From contig NZ_JACKTY010000014.1 in NCBI RefSeq assembly GCF_025822605.1, positions 62,112-126,111 of the forward strand: a stretch of DNA of 64,000 nucleotides, read 5' to 3'. A program made the translations under genes and the position numbers. The stretch is from Mycolicibacterium komossense (lineage in GTDB: Bacteria; Actinomycetota; Actinomycetes; Mycobacteriales; Mycobacteriaceae). Shown here piece by piece: positions 16,322-25,840 of this stretch (its first letter is position 1; every line of letters starts with the position of its first letter). A model generated the notes under the pieces. The model was not told where the DNA came from. It did no database searches and saw only the letters and a program-made list of their open reading frames with translations.

Positions 16322-17923
16322 ATGACCACTGACGCGGCTGCTGCGCAGCCGGCACTGACGCCGTCTCAGAAGATCGCCGCTGGTTATGTCAGCGACGGCC
16401 CGGCCCTGGAATTGGGCACAGTCGTGGTCGACGGGGTGGCAGATTCCGCGGCCAGGGTGCGCATCCCGTTGGCCACTGTCAACCGGCACGGCCTGGTGGC
16501 CGGCGCAACCGGCACCGGAAAGACAAAGTCATTGCAGGTGATTGCCGAGCAACTGTCGGCCGCGGGCGTGCCCGTGCTGATGGCCGACGTCAAAGGTGAT
16601 CTGTCGGGTTTGTCGCGTCCGGGCACGCCGGGTGACCGGACGGCGCAGCGCGCCACCGATACCGGTGACGACTGGGTCCCGACGGCGTTCCCGGTGGAAT
16701 TCCTGTCGCTGGGTACCTCCGGAATTGGGGTGCCGGTCCGGGCGACGATCACCAGTTTCGGCCCAATTCTGCTGTCGAAAGTGTTGGGGCTCAACGCTAC
16801 TCAGGAATCGACGCTGGGCCTGATTTTTCATTGGGCCGACCAGCAGGGGTTGCCACTGCTCGACCTGAAGGACCTGCGTTCGGTCATCCAGTTCCTCACC
16901 AGCGACGAGGGCAAACCCCAGCTCAAAGCTCTCGGCGCGGTATCGCCGACGACTGCGGGGGTCATCCTGCGGGCGTTGGTGAACCTCGAGGCAGAAGGCG
17001 CGGACACCTTCTTCGGCGAACCGGAACTGCGGCCCGAGGATCTGATGCGGGTCGACGCGCAGGGCCGCGGCGTCATCACGCTCCTGGAGCTCGGCAGTCA
17101 AGCCGCCCGCCCGGTGATGTTCTCCACGTTCCTGATGTGGGTGCTCGCCGATTTGTTCACATTCCTGCCCGAGGTGGGCGACGTCGAGAAACCGAAACTG
17201 GTTTTCTTCTTCGACGAGGCACACCTGCTGTTCAACGACGCGTCCAAGGCGTTCCTCGACCAGGTCGAGCAAACCGTCAAGCTGATTCGTTCCAAAGGTG
17301 TCGGTGTGTTCTTCTGCACCCAGCTGCCCACCGACATCCCGAACAACGTGCTCTCGCAGCTCGGCGCGCGGGTTCAGCACGCCTTGCGGGCGTTCACTCC
17401 CGACGATCAGAAAGCACTCAACAAGACCGTCCGGACGTATCCGAAAACCGATGTCTACGACCTGGAGTCGGCGTTGACATCACTGGGGACCGGGGAGGCG
17501 ATCGTCACGGTGCTCTCCGAGCGGGGTGCGCCCACCCCGGTGGCCTGGACGCGGATGCGCGCCCCCCGGTCGTTGATGGACACCATCGGTCCCGACGCGA
17601 TCGCGGCGGCCGCCAAAGCCAGCCCGTTGCAGGCCGAATACGGCCAGACCATCGACCGCGATTCGGCCTATGAGCGGCTGTCGGCAAAACTCGCGCCGCC
17701 GCCCCCACCTGCCGCTGCTCCCGCGCCCGCCGATCTGCCGCCAGTCCCACAGCAGATCGACCTGCCGCCGATGCCCGCGCCCGCACAGCGCGAGGAGCCG
17801 AGCATGTTCGACAAGATGATGGACAGTCCGGCGTTCAAGAGCGCGATGCGCTCGGCGGGCACCGTCATCGGCCGCGAGATCACCCGCAGCATCTTCGGCA
17901 CCGGCAGTCGCCGGCGTCGCTGA
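16322..17923 (+). CDS. HerA-like / DUF853 ATPase (Rv2510c-like)
   Basis: A 533-residue P-loop NTPase, the same length as Rv2510c. Walker A is GATGTGKTKS near residue 63 and Walker B is KLVFFFDEAH near 295. CTQLPTDIPNNVLSQLGARVQHALRAFT carries the sensor and arginine-finger region typical of HerA/FtsK-type ATPases. The C terminus is Pro/Ala-rich (linker near 460-500), then a short basic end. ATG 16322 gives the family N terminus; an in-frame upstream start at 16271 adds 17 atypical residues. The family is usually annotated as a helicase, but its role in mycobacteria is not established as far as I know. Confidence 0.92.
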   Translation: MTTDAAAAQPALTPSQKIAAGYVSDGPALELGTVVVDGVADSAARVRIPLATVNRHGLVAGATGTGKTKSLQVIAEQLSAAGVPVLMADVKGDLSGLSRPGTPGDRTAQRATDTGDDWVPTAFPVEFLSLGTSGIGVPVRATITSFGPILLSKVLGLNATQESTLGLIFHWADQQGLPLLDLKDLRSVIQFLTSDEGKPQLKALGAVSPTTAGVILRALVNLEAEGADTFFGEPELRPEDLMRVDAQGRGVITLLELGSQAARPVMFSTFLMWVLADLFTFLPEVGDVEKPKLVFFFDEAHLLFNDASKAFLDQVEQTVKLIRSKGVGVFFCTQLPTDIPNNVLSQLGARVQHALRAFTPDDQKALNKTVRTYPKTDVYDLESALTSLGTGEAIVTVLSERGAPTPVAWTRMRAPRSLMDTIGPDAIAAAAKASPLQAEYGQTIDRDSAYERLSAKLAPPPPPAAAPAPADLPPVPQQIDLPPMPAPAQREEPSMFDKMMDSPAFKSAMRSAGTVIGREITRSIFGTGSRRRR

Positions 17924-17932
17924 GCCGGATTG

Positions 17933-18739
17933 CTAGTCGCCGCCGAGTTTCTTGTAGACGGCGCCGACGATCGGCGAGACGATGCTGCGCGGCGCATACC
18001 CGCTGGCGACCGACATGGCCTTGGACGTCAGGCCCGGCACGACGCGCATCTTGTTGTGCTCCAAGCCATCCAAGGACACCTTGGCGGTGTATTCGGTGTC
18101 GATCCACAGGAAGTCGGGAATCAGTCTCTCGACCAGCGAGCGATCCGCCGGGTCAGGCAGCTCGGTCCGCACCGGTCCCGGCGCCAATACCGTCACGTGC
18201 ACTCCGGCCTTGCGCACCTCACCGCGCAGCGACTCGCTGAACGTGTTCGCGAACGCCTTGCTGGCGGCGTAGGTGGCGTTGTTCGGGATGGGCGAATTAC
18301 CGGCAGCCGAACCCGAGATCAGGATTCCGCCGGCGCCGCGGGCGATCATGCCCGGCAGTACCGCCAGCGTAAGGTCATGTACCGCATTGACATTCAGTTG
18401 GACCTGGGATTTCTCCCCGGCCGGGTCTAGCGCGGCGACAGGTCCGAACGTGGCCGTCCCCGCGTTGTTACACAGGATCGAGATGTTGCGCTCGGCCAGC
18501 TCGTCGGCGAGCTTGTCGCGTTCCGCTTCATCGGTGAGGTCCACGGAACGGACCTCGACGGCCACGCCGTATCGCTCGGCGAGCCGTGCCGCCAGTTCGG
18601 TCAGCACCTCTTCGCGCCGCGCGGTCACGATCAGGCTGTAGCCGCGCGCCGCGAGTTCGGTGGCCAACGCCTCGCCGATGCCCTGGGAGGCGCCGGTGAC
18701 GACGGCGCGCGCGTCCGGATGAGGTGGGGGTACTGGCAT
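17933..18739 (-). CDS. cmrA: Short-chain dehydrogenase, mycolate reductase homolog (Rv2509-like)
   Basis: A 268-residue SDR. The cofactor motif GASQGIGEAL is near residue 17, NNAG near 91, and the catalytic Ser (ISGSAAGN) and YAASK near 140-158. It has the same length as Rv2509 and sits between the same neighbours (Rv2510c- and Rv2508c-like genes). The Rv2509 family reduces the 3-oxo intermediate to mature mycolic acid, the last step of mycolate synthesis. It is therefore expected to act at the cytoplasmic side of mycolate assembly. The symbol follows that homology. Confidence 0.92.
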   Translation of the reverse strand: MPVPPPHPDARAVVTGASQGIGEALATELAARGYSLIVTARREEVLTELAARLAERYGVAVEVRSVDLTDEAERDKLADELAERNISILCNNAGTATFGPVAALDPAGEKSQVQLNVNAVHDLTLAVLPGMIARGAGGILISGSAAGNSPIPNNATYAASKAFANTFSESLRGEVRKAGVHVTVLAPGPVRTELPDPADRSLVERLIPDFLWIDTEYTAKVSLDGLEHNKMRVVPGLTSKAMSVASGYAPRSIVSPIVGAVYKKLGGD

Positions 18740-18817
18740 GCCGCAATCGTAGACAACACCCTCCGGCGGCCGGTCGAGGGACGAGTCGCCAGTCCATGGA
18801 CCGCTAGAGTGCCCGGC

Positions 18818-20140
18818 ATGAGCAACCCCGCAGCGGGTTCGCGCATCTCCGACCGATCCAGGGTCATCGCCTGGGCATTGTGGGACTGCGGTTCCACAGG
18901 TATGAGCGCGATCGTCGTGACGTTCGTGTTCTCGGTCTATCTGACCGGCTCGGTCGGGGAGGGCATGCCCGGCGGTGCGTCACCGGCGAGCTGGCTGGGG
19001 CGCGCACTGACCATCGCCGGCCTCACTGTCGCGGTACTGGCGCCGGTCACCGGAGTGTGGGTGCAGGCGCCGCGACGGCGACGGCGGGCACTGGGGGTGC
19101 TGACCGGGATGGCCGTCGCACTCACGTGCGCGATGAGCCTGATCCGCGACGATCCGTCGTACCTGTTCGCAGGCCTGGCGCTGTTGGCGTTCACCGCCGC
19201 GTTCGGTGATCTCGCGAGCGTGCCGTACAACGCGATGCTCAAGCAGCTGTCCACGCCGGAGAACTCCGGCCGGATATCTGGATTTGGTTGGGCGTCAGGC
19301 TATCTGGGTAGTGTCACGCTGCTGCTGCTGGTCTACACCGGCTTCATCATGGGCGACGGCCCGACTCGTGGACTACTCGGCATCCCGAGCCACGACGGAG
19401 AGAACGTCCGGGCGGCGATGCTGTTGGCCGCGGCCTGGTTCGCGCTGTTCGCGCTACCGCTGTTGTTCACTGCTCAGCACGCGACGCCGGCCGTGGAGGA
19501 ACCGCGCGAGCGCGTCGGAATACTGGGCGCCTACCGCAAGGTATGGGCCGATGTCGTCCACGAATGGCACCGCGACCGGAACCTTGTCTACTACCTGTTG
19601 GCCAGTGCGGTCTTCCGGGACGGGCTTGCCGGTGTATTCGCCTTCGGCGCAGTACTGGGCGTCTCGGTCTACGGGATCTCCGAGGCCGACGTGCTGATCT
19701 TCGGGGTGGCCGCCAGTGTCGTCGCTGCGGTCGGTGCGGTGATCGGCGGCTTCCTGGATGACCGGATCGGCTCCAAACCGGTCATCGTGGGTTCCCTGGC
19801 GGTCATGATCGCCGCCGGACTCACGCTGCTGGCGCTCACCGGCCCGGTGGCGTTCTGGGTCTGTGGGCTGCTGCTGTGCCTGTTCCTCGGCCCGACGCAA
19901 TCGTCGGCCCGCACTCTGCTGCTGCGGATGTCCGCAGACGGCCGTGAGGGAATCGCGTTCGGGCTGTACACCATGACGGGACGGGCGGTGTCGTTCCTGG
20001 CGCCGTGGTTGTTCTTTATCTTCGTGGACGCCTTCCACGCAGACCGGGCGGGCATGGGTGGGCTGTGCGTGGTGCTGGCCGCGGGCCTGCTGGCGATGCT
20101 GGCCGTCAAAGTCCCGCGCCGCTCCCCGTCACCCGAGTGA
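18818..20140 (+). CDS. MFS transporter, Atg22/UMF1-like (Rv2508c-like)
   Basis: A 440-residue integral membrane protein with about 12 hydrophobic segments. It begins RVIAWALWDCGSTGMSAIVVTFVFSVYL, and AFGDLASVPYNAML resembles the UMF1/Atg22 branch of the major facilitator superfamily. GGFLDDRIGSKPVIV supplies the loop motif between helices 8 and 9. ATG 18818 is chosen because the upstream extension overlaps the divergent reductase promoter and is not membrane-like. The substrate is unknown; eukaryotic Atg22 exports amino acids from vacuoles, which does not transfer automatically. Confidence 0.88.
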   Translation: MSNPAAGSRISDRSRVIAWALWDCGSTGMSAIVVTFVFSVYLTGSVGEGMPGGASPASWLGRALTIAGLTVAVLAPVTGVWVQAPRRRRRALGVLTGMAVALTCAMSLIRDDPSYLFAGLALLAFTAAFGDLASVPYNAMLKQLSTPENSGRISGFGWASGYLGSVTLLLLVYTGFIMGDGPTRGLLGIPSHDGENVRAAMLLAAAWFALFALPLLFTAQHATPAVEEPRERVGILGAYRKVWADVVHEWHRDRNLVYYLLASAVFRDGLAGVFAFGAVLGVSVYGISEADVLIFGVAASVVAAVGAVIGGFLDDRIGSKPVIVGSLAVMIAAGLTLLALTGPVAFWVCGLLLCLFLGPTQSSARTLLLRMSADGREGIAFGLYTMTGRAVSFLAPWLFFIFVDAFHADRAGMGGLCVVLAAGLLAMLAVKVPRRSPSPE

Positions 20141-20872
20141 AGCGCAGATCGTCAGGCCCGTCCCTGACCGCTCGCGCACCTGTGTGCCGTCGACGGTGAC
20201 CGAGCAGGTGACCTCGCGGCCCACATTGAGCACCGTCACGCTGGCGGCATTGGACGCCGGCGCCGTCAGGCTGACCTGCCTGGTCCACGGCAATACCACG
20301 TTGAACTCCATTTGCAGCACTCCGCCGGCGTCGACGTAAGTGATGCTGATGGCCCTGCCCTGGCCGGTGACGGAGTAGACGACGTTCTCGGTGGTGCCCG
20401 GTTCGGCGGTGGTCGTCGCAGTCGGAGGAATCGCCGCAGTCGTGCTCGGGCGGTTGGTGGTCGGAGCCCGGGTGGTCGTGGTGCTAGGCGCAGAGCTGGC
20501 GCTGGGCTCGGGCATCGGCGGCAGCGGCGCGACGACGGTGTCGTCCTTCGAGGAACCGTTGGCGATCACCAGCGCAATCACCAACCCGACCACCAGCAGC
20601 ACGGCCAGTGCGGCCACGATCCACAACCAGCGCGGCGATTTGGGCGGACCCGGTGGCGGCTCGCCGGGAGGAGTCCCCTGGGGCGGGTACTGCGTCGTCT
20701 GGGTCCAGTACGGCGGCAGAGCCTCAGTCGGGTGTGGCGCCGACGGCGGCACATAGCTCGGGTAGGTGTACTGCCCCGAATACGCGGGATCGGTATACCC
20801 CAGCTGCTGCGTCGGCTGCGACCAGTGGGGCCTGTTCTCGTCTGGCCCGTCGGGTCGACGTTGATCGCTCAT
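20129..20872 (-). CDS. Proline-rich membrane protein with MmpS-like domain (Rv2507-like)
   Basis: About 247 residues. The cytoplasmic N terminus (1-78) is Pro/Tyr/Gln-rich. One transmembrane helix (about 82-105, WLWIVAALAVLLVVGLVIAL) is followed by a Ser/Thr/Pro linker and an extracytoplasmic domain (165-247) with GQGRAISITYVDAGGVLQ and a pair of cysteines, the MmpS fold. MmpS proteins assist MmpL lipid exporters; no mmpL is adjacent. ATG 20872 has weak spacing to AGGTGG, and GTG 20878 is an alternative adding two residues. It converges with the MFS gene, overlapping its 3' end by about 12 bases. Confidence 0.87.
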   Translation of the reverse strand: MSDQRRPDGPDENRPHWSQPTQQLGYTDPAYSGQYTYPSYVPPSAPHPTEALPPYWTQTTQYPPQGTPPGEPPPGPPKSPRWLWIVAALAVLLVVGLVIALVIANGSSKDDTVVAPLPPMPEPSASSAPSTTTTRAPTTNRPSTTAAIPPTATTTAEPGTTENVVYSVTGQGRAISITYVDAGGVLQMEFNVVLPWTRQVSLTAPASNAASVTVLNVGREVTCSVTVDGTQVRERSGTGLTICASLG

Positions 20873-21113
20873 GCCCACCTCATGTCAGCAGGCTACCTTC
20901 GGTTCGAATCCGCGCACGGAGTCCCGGTGTCATTATCGGTTCGAATTCGGTTGCGGATCGGCAACGGTATCCGCAATGAGGCGGCGGGTGCGCCCGGGTT
21001 GTACCGTTCGAAGACAGTCGACGCGATGCTGGCCGACCGCACCCTGCTGGGTTCGAATGCGCTGTGGTAGCTCGCCGTGTTGGAGATGCGACTGCAGAGC
21101 GAAGGAGCCGAAG

Positions 21114-22988
21114 GTGGGAGAGCAGGTGCGCGCGATCTACGGCGCATCACTCTCGCCCGATGCCACCGCCTTCGCCCACATCGTCGACGACGGCGGTTAT
21201 CCCCGAGCTGTGCAGCGTTTCTTGCGGGGGTGGCGGGCCAGCTCGTCGCGTGACGTCGAACTGCCGGTCGAAGGTCCGGTCACCCGGGTGATGCATTCAC
21301 CTGACGGACACTGGCTGGCGTGTGAAGTCGCGCCCGACGGTGGTTCACGCACGCAGATCTGGGTGGTGACCACTGACCCCGACGACCGCGATGCGCGCCG
21401 GATCGACGCGGGTGGCGAAATGGAGGACGACGGTACCGCCGAGCTCATCGGGTGGGACGGCACCCAAGTGGCGGCGATCCTGACCGGTCAGGACGGTGTG
21501 GGTAAGTCCTGTCTGATCGAGCCCGCGACGGGCAATCGTCTTGTTCTGGATCGACGTTCGGCAGGGCGACTGGTGGACTCGTGGGCGGGTTCGGCGCTGA
21601 TCCGGGTCGGCCCGCGTGGTTATCGCGAGCTGCTCATGTTGCACGGCCTGACCGAAATATCACTGCTGCCCTACGAACCGGGTTCGACGACCGATGCCGG
21701 TGTGATCCTCGATGACCACAGCCCGCGGCGGCTACGGGCCAGTGTCGATGGCGAGACCAAGCTCTACCAGCCGGCAAAAACCTTCGGTCCCAGCAGCAGC
21801 GAAGGATTCGTACGGGCGTTGATTCGCAGTGACAACGGGTCCGACCATGCCCGGCTTCTGGAGGTGACGACCACCGCCGACGGCGTGTTCTACCACGTGG
21901 TGGCCGAGAAACCGGGATTCGAACTCGAGGAGTTCGTGGTCAGCGACGACCTCTCCACGGTGGCGCTGCTATGGAACATCCACGGCTGCAGTGAATTACA
22001 AATACTGCAATATGCCGACAACACGTTGAGTGAACCGATCCCGTTGCCAGGTCCGGTGGTCGGTGAGCTGTCGATCAGTGCCGGTGGATCGATGGTCGCG
22101 ATGACCGTCCAAGGACCGTCGCAGCCGCCTACGGTCGAATTGGTCGATACCCGTTCGCAGGAGTGGGAACCGGTCGACCGGGTACCGACGTCGGGTCCGG
22201 TCGCCGCTGCGCCGACGCTGGACACCATCACCGCGCGCGACGGTCTGAGCTTCACGGCCTGGCGCTACAGCCCGCCAGAGGGCGTACCAGACCGCGGTGC
22301 GCTGATCTATCTGCACGGTGGCCCGGAAGGTCAGTCGCGGCCCGGCTACAGCGAAGTGTTCCCACCCCTGCTCGACGCCGGCATCACCGTCTTCACACCG
22401 AACGTCCGTGGATCCGGGGGGTTCGGTAAGTCGTTCATGCACGCCGACGACCGGGAACGCAGGTTCGCCGCCATCGACGATGTCGCCGACTGTGCGCGGT
22501 ACCTGATCGACAACGGGTTCGCGGACCCGGCCCGGATCGGGTGCGCGGGCTGGTCCTACGGCGGCTATCTCACACTGGCCGCACTGACCTTTCATCCTGA
22601 TCTCTTCGCCGCGGGGATCAGCATCTGTGGGATGAGCGATCTGAGCACGTTCTACCGCAACACCGAGCCGTGGATCGCAGCAGCGGCGTATCCCAAATAC
22701 GGCCATCCCATCGGGGATCGTGATCTGCTCGACCAACTCTCGCCACTTCTGCGGGTGGATGCGCTGACGGCGCCGCTGCTGCTGGTGCACGGCGGCAACG
22801 ACACCAACGTGCCCGTGAACGAGTCCGTTCAGATGGCCGACGCGCTGCGCGAGCGGGGCCGGACCGTGCGCTACCTGGTGTTCCCCGATGACGGCCACGA
22901 GATCGCCAAGCGCGAGAACCGTGCCGCGTTGGCGGTGGCCACCGAAGAATGGCTCAGTGCCGCATTCTCTGCCGCCAGCGCTTCCTAG
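21114..22988 (+). CDS. S9 family peptidase (prolyl oligopeptidase / acylaminoacyl peptidase type)
   Basis: About 624 residues: an N-terminal beta-propeller-like part (to about 365) and a C-terminal alpha/beta-hydrolase domain. The catalytic Ser is in GCAGWSYGGYLT near 480, the Asp in LLVHGGNDTNVP near 562 and the His in FPDDGHEIAKREN near 595. GTG 21114 is preceded by GAAGGAG; the longer frame back to 20871 runs into the promoter of the divergent MmpS-like gene and looks non-coding. It is cytoplasmic, with no signal peptide. It likely removes short or N-acylated peptides; specificity is not predictable. Confidence 0.9.
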   Translation: MGEQVRAIYGASLSPDATAFAHIVDDGGYPRAVQRFLRGWRASSSRDVELPVEGPVTRVMHSPDGHWLACEVAPDGGSRTQIWVVTTDPDDRDARRIDAGGEMEDDGTAELIGWDGTQVAAILTGQDGVGKSCLIEPATGNRLVLDRRSAGRLVDSWAGSALIRVGPRGYRELLMLHGLTEISLLPYEPGSTTDAGVILDDHSPRRLRASVDGETKLYQPAKTFGPSSSEGFVRALIRSDNGSDHARLLEVTTTADGVFYHVVAEKPGFELEEFVVSDDLSTVALLWNIHGCSELQILQYADNTLSEPIPLPGPVVGELSISAGGSMVAMTVQGPSQPPTVELVDTRSQEWEPVDRVPTSGPVAAAPTLDTITARDGLSFTAWRYSPPEGVPDRGALIYLHGGPEGQSRPGYSEVFPPLLDAGITVFTPNVRGSGGFGKSFMHADDRERRFAAIDDVADCARYLIDNGFADPARIGCAGWSYGGYLTLAALTFHPDLFAAGISICGMSDLSTFYRNTEPWIAAAAYPKYGHPIGDRDLLDQLSPLLRVDALTAPLLLVHGGNDTNVPVNESVQMADALRERGRTVRYLVFPDDGHEIAKRENRAALAVATEEWLSAAFSAASAS

Positions 22989-23102
22989 CGCGTCCAGCTA
23001 ACAATCCCCTGCGGGGTCGTCAATTGTGATGTTTGGAGATTTTGCGCAGGGGTAAACATGGTCTCGCAGCATTGGCGCGGACACGGATATGGAGGCGACA
23101 AC

Positions 23103-23312
23103 ATGCGAGGTGGCGGACTTCTCGGCGTGATCGTGCTGGTGTGGTTGTTGATCGGAGTGGTTGCCGCATTCCAGCGGGGATACTTCGAAAACACCCAAAC
23201 TAATTGCGCCACAGCGGGAACCATCGCATTGACGGTGGTCGTGGGACCCTTGAACTACGCGGGTGTCAACCCCAAGGTTGAGGGTTGCAGCCTGCCCCAG
23301 CCCAGTAAGTAG
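23103..23312 (+). CDS. Small membrane protein, unknown function
   Basis: A 69-residue protein with one hydrophobic helix (GVIVLVWLLIGVVAAFQRGYF), then two Cys residues around a short hydrophobic region (NCATAGTIALTVVVGPLNY ... VEGCSLPQPSK). ATG 23103 has a good GGAGG seven bases upstream; an ATG at 23058 would add 15 residues (HWRGHGYGGDN) without a clear site. It is followed at 48 bases by another tiny membrane protein gene, probably in one transcript. Confidence 0.72.
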   Translation: MRGGGLLGVIVLVWLLIGVVAAFQRGYFENTQTNCATAGTIALTVVVGPLNYAGVNPKVEGCSLPQPSK

Positions 23313-23360
23313 CACTAGATCGCAATCGTTACTCATCTCATCTCATCGAATGGAGAAATC

Positions 23361-23516
23361 ATGATCGTCCTCGGAGCAATTCTGCTGATCCTGGGGTTCG
23401 TTCTTCATATCAGCATCCTGTGGACCATCGGCATTATCTTGCTGGTCATCGGGGCGGTGTTCTGGATTCTCGGCTCCACCGGGCGCGCGGTCGGTGGCCG
23501 AAAAGTCTGGTACTGA
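23361..23516 (+). CDS. DUF6131-type mini membrane protein
   Basis: A 51-residue protein, two hydrophobic helices (MIVLGAILLILGFVLHI and ILWTIGIILLVIGAVFWIL) and a basic GRAVGGRKVWY tail. ATG 23361 follows TGGAGAAATC. The pattern fits the actinobacterial DUF6131 family as I remember it. Function is unknown. Confidence 0.8.
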   Translation: MIVLGAILLILGFVLHISILWTIGIILLVIGAVFWILGSTGRAVGGRKVWY

Positions 23517-23533
23517 ACTGACTACGTAACCAC

Positions 23534-24196
23534 TTAACGATGACGGTCGCCCGCTGAATTCAGCGCGGCGACTGTCATCGCTCGTAGGACCGCGCGGGAT
23601 CGTGCGGTACCGCCGGCCGGTTTTCCACCGGCCGGCTTCGTGCTGTACGGGGTCGAATTGAGCAGCCCGAACGCGGCGTGAGCCATCAGCCGGGCGTCGG
23701 ATTCGTCGACGGCGGGATCGAGTTGCCGCAATACCCGCACCCAGACCTCGACGTATTGGCGTTGACTTCTGCGCACCTGGCGCAGCGCGGCGGCCGGCAG
23801 GTGGATGAGGTCGCGATCCTGGATGCGGATGAGGTCGGACTCGTCGAAGGCGAAGTCGAGGTGAAAATCCACCAGACCCGCCAGGGCGGTATCTGCCGAA
23901 TCTGCCTCGGCGACAACCGCACGGCCTCCGTCGAGTAGTCGAGCGCTGATGCCGACGAGCAACTCGACCAGCAGCGCTTCCTTATTGGGGAAGTGCCGGT
24001 AGATGGCGGGCCCGCTGACCTCGGCGACGCCTCCGATGTCCTCGAGGCGAACCGCCAGGAAGCCGCGTTCGGCGAATAGCCGCTCGGCTGCGGCCAACAA
24101 CTTCGACCGGCGATCGGATTTCATCCGGCTGCGGCGGGTGGGCTCGACTTCGTCATCGGGCTGCGACGGGTTGGCTTGCATCGCGGCCTCCGTCAC
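23534..24196 (-). CDS. bkaR: TetR repressor of the branched-chain acid operon (BkaR, Rv2506-like)
   Basis: About 220 residues with an N-terminal TetR helix-turn-helix (ERLFAERGFLAVRLEDIGGVAEVSGPAIYRHFPNKEAL split over residues 38-72) and a helical ligand domain. It is divergent from accD1, with a long palindrome between the two starts, the position of Rv2506 (BkaR) in M. tuberculosis, reported to repress branched-chain amino acid catabolism. It starts at GTG 24196; ATG 24181 is an alternative. A Gly/Lys/Pro insert (KPAGGKPAGGTARSR) near the end is a small oddity. Confidence 0.88.
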   Translation of the reverse strand: MTEAAMQANPSQPDDEVEPTRRSRMKSDRRSKLLAAAERLFAERGFLAVRLEDIGGVAEVSGPAIYRHFPNKEALLVELLVGISARLLDGGRAVVAEADSADTALAGLVDFHLDFAFDESDLIRIQDRDLIHLPAAALRQVRRSQRQYVEVWVRVLRQLDPAVDESDARLMAHAAFGLLNSTPYSTKPAGGKPAGGTARSRAVLRAMTVAALNSAGDRHR

Positions 24197-24214
24197 GACT
24201 TAGTGGACAACTCG

Positions 24215-24255
24215 GTTAATGGTGACTAACATACCATGAGTTAGTCGTCATTAAC
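24215..24255. promoter_or_regulatory. Large palindromic operator, likely BkaR site
   Basis: GTTAATGGTGACTAAC (24215-24230) is followed after 9 bases by GTTAGTCGTCATTAAC (24240-24255), a 16-bp inverted repeat with 14 matches. It sits between the divergent repressor and accD1, 27 bases before ATG 24283. Its length and symmetry fit a TetR dimer pair. It should control both genes. Confidence 0.85.
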
Positions 24256-24282
24256 TCAAAACGAAATTTGATCGGCGGCACG

Positions 24283-25833
24283 ATGGCAGTGAGAGTGACG
24301 AACCGAGGTGAGCATCTCGCCTTGGTAGCGCAGTTGCGCGAGAAGTTGGCGACTGCGGCGTTGGGCGGCTCGGAACGGTCCAGGGAGCGGCATGTGTCGC
24401 GCGGTAAGTTGTTGCCGCGCGACCGGGTTGACGGATTGCTCGATCCTGGTAGTCCGCTACTGGAAGTGGCCCCGCTGGCCGCTGACGGCATGTATGACGA
24501 CGACTGCCCGGGTGCGGGCATCATCACCGGCATCGGCCGGGTCTCCGGCCGCGAGTGCATGATCGTCGCCAACGACGCCACGGTCAAAGGTGGCACCTAC
24601 TACCCGGTGACGGTCAAGAAGCACCTGCGGGCACAGGAGATCGCCGGTCAGAACCGGTTGCCGTGTGTCTACCTCGTCGACTCAGGCGGTGCCTTTCTGC
24701 CCCGCCAGGACGAGGTGTTCCCCGACCGCGACCACTTCGGTCGAATCTTCTACAACCAGGCCACGCTGAGCGCCCAGGGCATTCCGCAGATCGCGGCGGT
24801 GCTCGGCTCCTGCACCGCCGGCGGCGCCTACGTTCCGGCGATGAGTGACGAGGCCGTCATCGTCCGCAACCAGGGCACGATCTTCCTCGGCGGCCCGCCT
24901 CTGGTGAAGGCGGCCACCGGCGAGATCGTCACCGCTGAGGACCTCGGTGGCGGCGACCTGCATTCGAAGGTCTCCGGTGTCACCGATCACCTGGCGCACG
25001 ACGATCGCGACGCGCTGCGGATCGTACGACGCATCGTCTCCACCTTGGGACCGGTCGAGAGTCCGCCCTGGGAGGTGCTGCCGACGGTCGCCCCGGTGGC
25101 CGACCAGACCGACCTGTACGACGTCGTACCCATCGATTCCCGCGTTCCGTACGACGTTCACGAGGTGATCACCCGTATCGTCGACGGCGGTGAGTTCACC
25201 GAATTCAAGGCCGAGTACGGCACCACACTGGTCACCGGTTTCGCCCACATCCATGGGCATCCGGTGGGAATCGTCGCCAACAACGGTGTGCTGTTCGGTG
25301 AATCGGCGCTCAAGGGAGCACATTTCATCGAACTGTGCGACAAGCGCACGGTGCCGCTGCTGTTCCTGCAGAACATTGCCGGCTTCATGGTGGGTCGCGA
25401 TTACGAGGCCGGTGGCATCGCGAAACACGGCGCGAAAATGGTCACCGCGGTGGCCTGTGCCCGGGTGCCCAAGCTGACCGTGGTCATCGGCGGCTCCTAC
25501 GGCGCCGGGAATTACTCGATGTGCGGGCGGGCGTATTCGCCACGATTCCTGTGGATGTGGCCCAATGCGCGGATCTCGGTGATGGGCGGTGAGCAGGCCG
25601 CGTCGGTGTTGGCGACGGTCCGCGGCGAAATGACCGCCGAGCAGGAGGAAGCGTTCAAGGCGCCGATCCGGGCTCAGTACGAACAGCAGGGCAATCCCTA
25701 CTACTCGACCGCCCGGCTGTGGGACGACGGCGTCATCGATCCGGCCGATACCAGAACTGTTGTCGGTCTGGCACTTTCGGTTGTCGGTAACGCCCCGGTC
25801 GATCCTGTTTCCTACGGCGTGTTCCGGATGTGA
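24283..25833 (+). CDS. accD1: Acyl-CoA carboxylase beta (carboxyltransferase) subunit, methylcrotonyl-CoA type
   Basis: About 516 residues, the biotin-dependent carboxyltransferase subunit that transfers CO2 from carboxybiotin to 3-methylcrotonyl-CoA in leucine breakdown. N and C crotonase-like domains are present, with [20 protein letters not shown] near 175 and [20 protein letters not shown] near 405, typical of MCC-beta. ATG 24283 is used; an in-frame TTG at 24268 is possible. The accA1 start lies eight bases after its stop. Together with accA1 it corresponds to Rv2502c/Rv2501c. Confidence 0.95.
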   Translation: MAVRVTNRGEHLALVAQLREKLATAALGGSERSRERHVSRGKLLPRDRVDGLLDPGSPLLEVAPLAADGMYDDDCPGAGIITGIGRVSGRECMIVANDATVKGGTYYPVTVKKHLRAQEIAGQNRLPCVYLVDSGGAFLPRQDEVFPDRDHFGRIFYNQATLSAQGIPQIAAVLGSCTAGGAYVPAMSDEAVIVRNQGTIFLGGPPLVKAATGEIVTAEDLGGGDLHSKVSGVTDHLAHDDRDALRIVRRIVSTLGPVESPPWEVLPTVAPVADQTDLYDVVPIDSRVPYDVHEVITRIVDGGEFTEFKAEYGTTLVTGFAHIHGHPVGIVANNGVLFGESALKGAHFIELCDKRTVPLLFLQNIAGFMVGRDYEAGGIAKHGAKMVTAVACARVPKLTVVIGGSYGAGNYSMCGRAYSPRFLWMWPNARISVMGGEQAASVLATVRGEMTAEQEEAFKAPIRAQYEQQGNPYYSTARLWDDGVIDPADTRTVVGLALSVVGNAPVDPVSYGVFRM

Positions 25834-25840
25834 TGTGACG

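Noticed and set aside
20871..21113. Longer N terminus for the S9 peptidase
   Set aside because: The extra 81 residues are Arg/Cys-rich with no fold signature and overlap the divergent gene's promoter; GTG 21114 has a good ribosome site.
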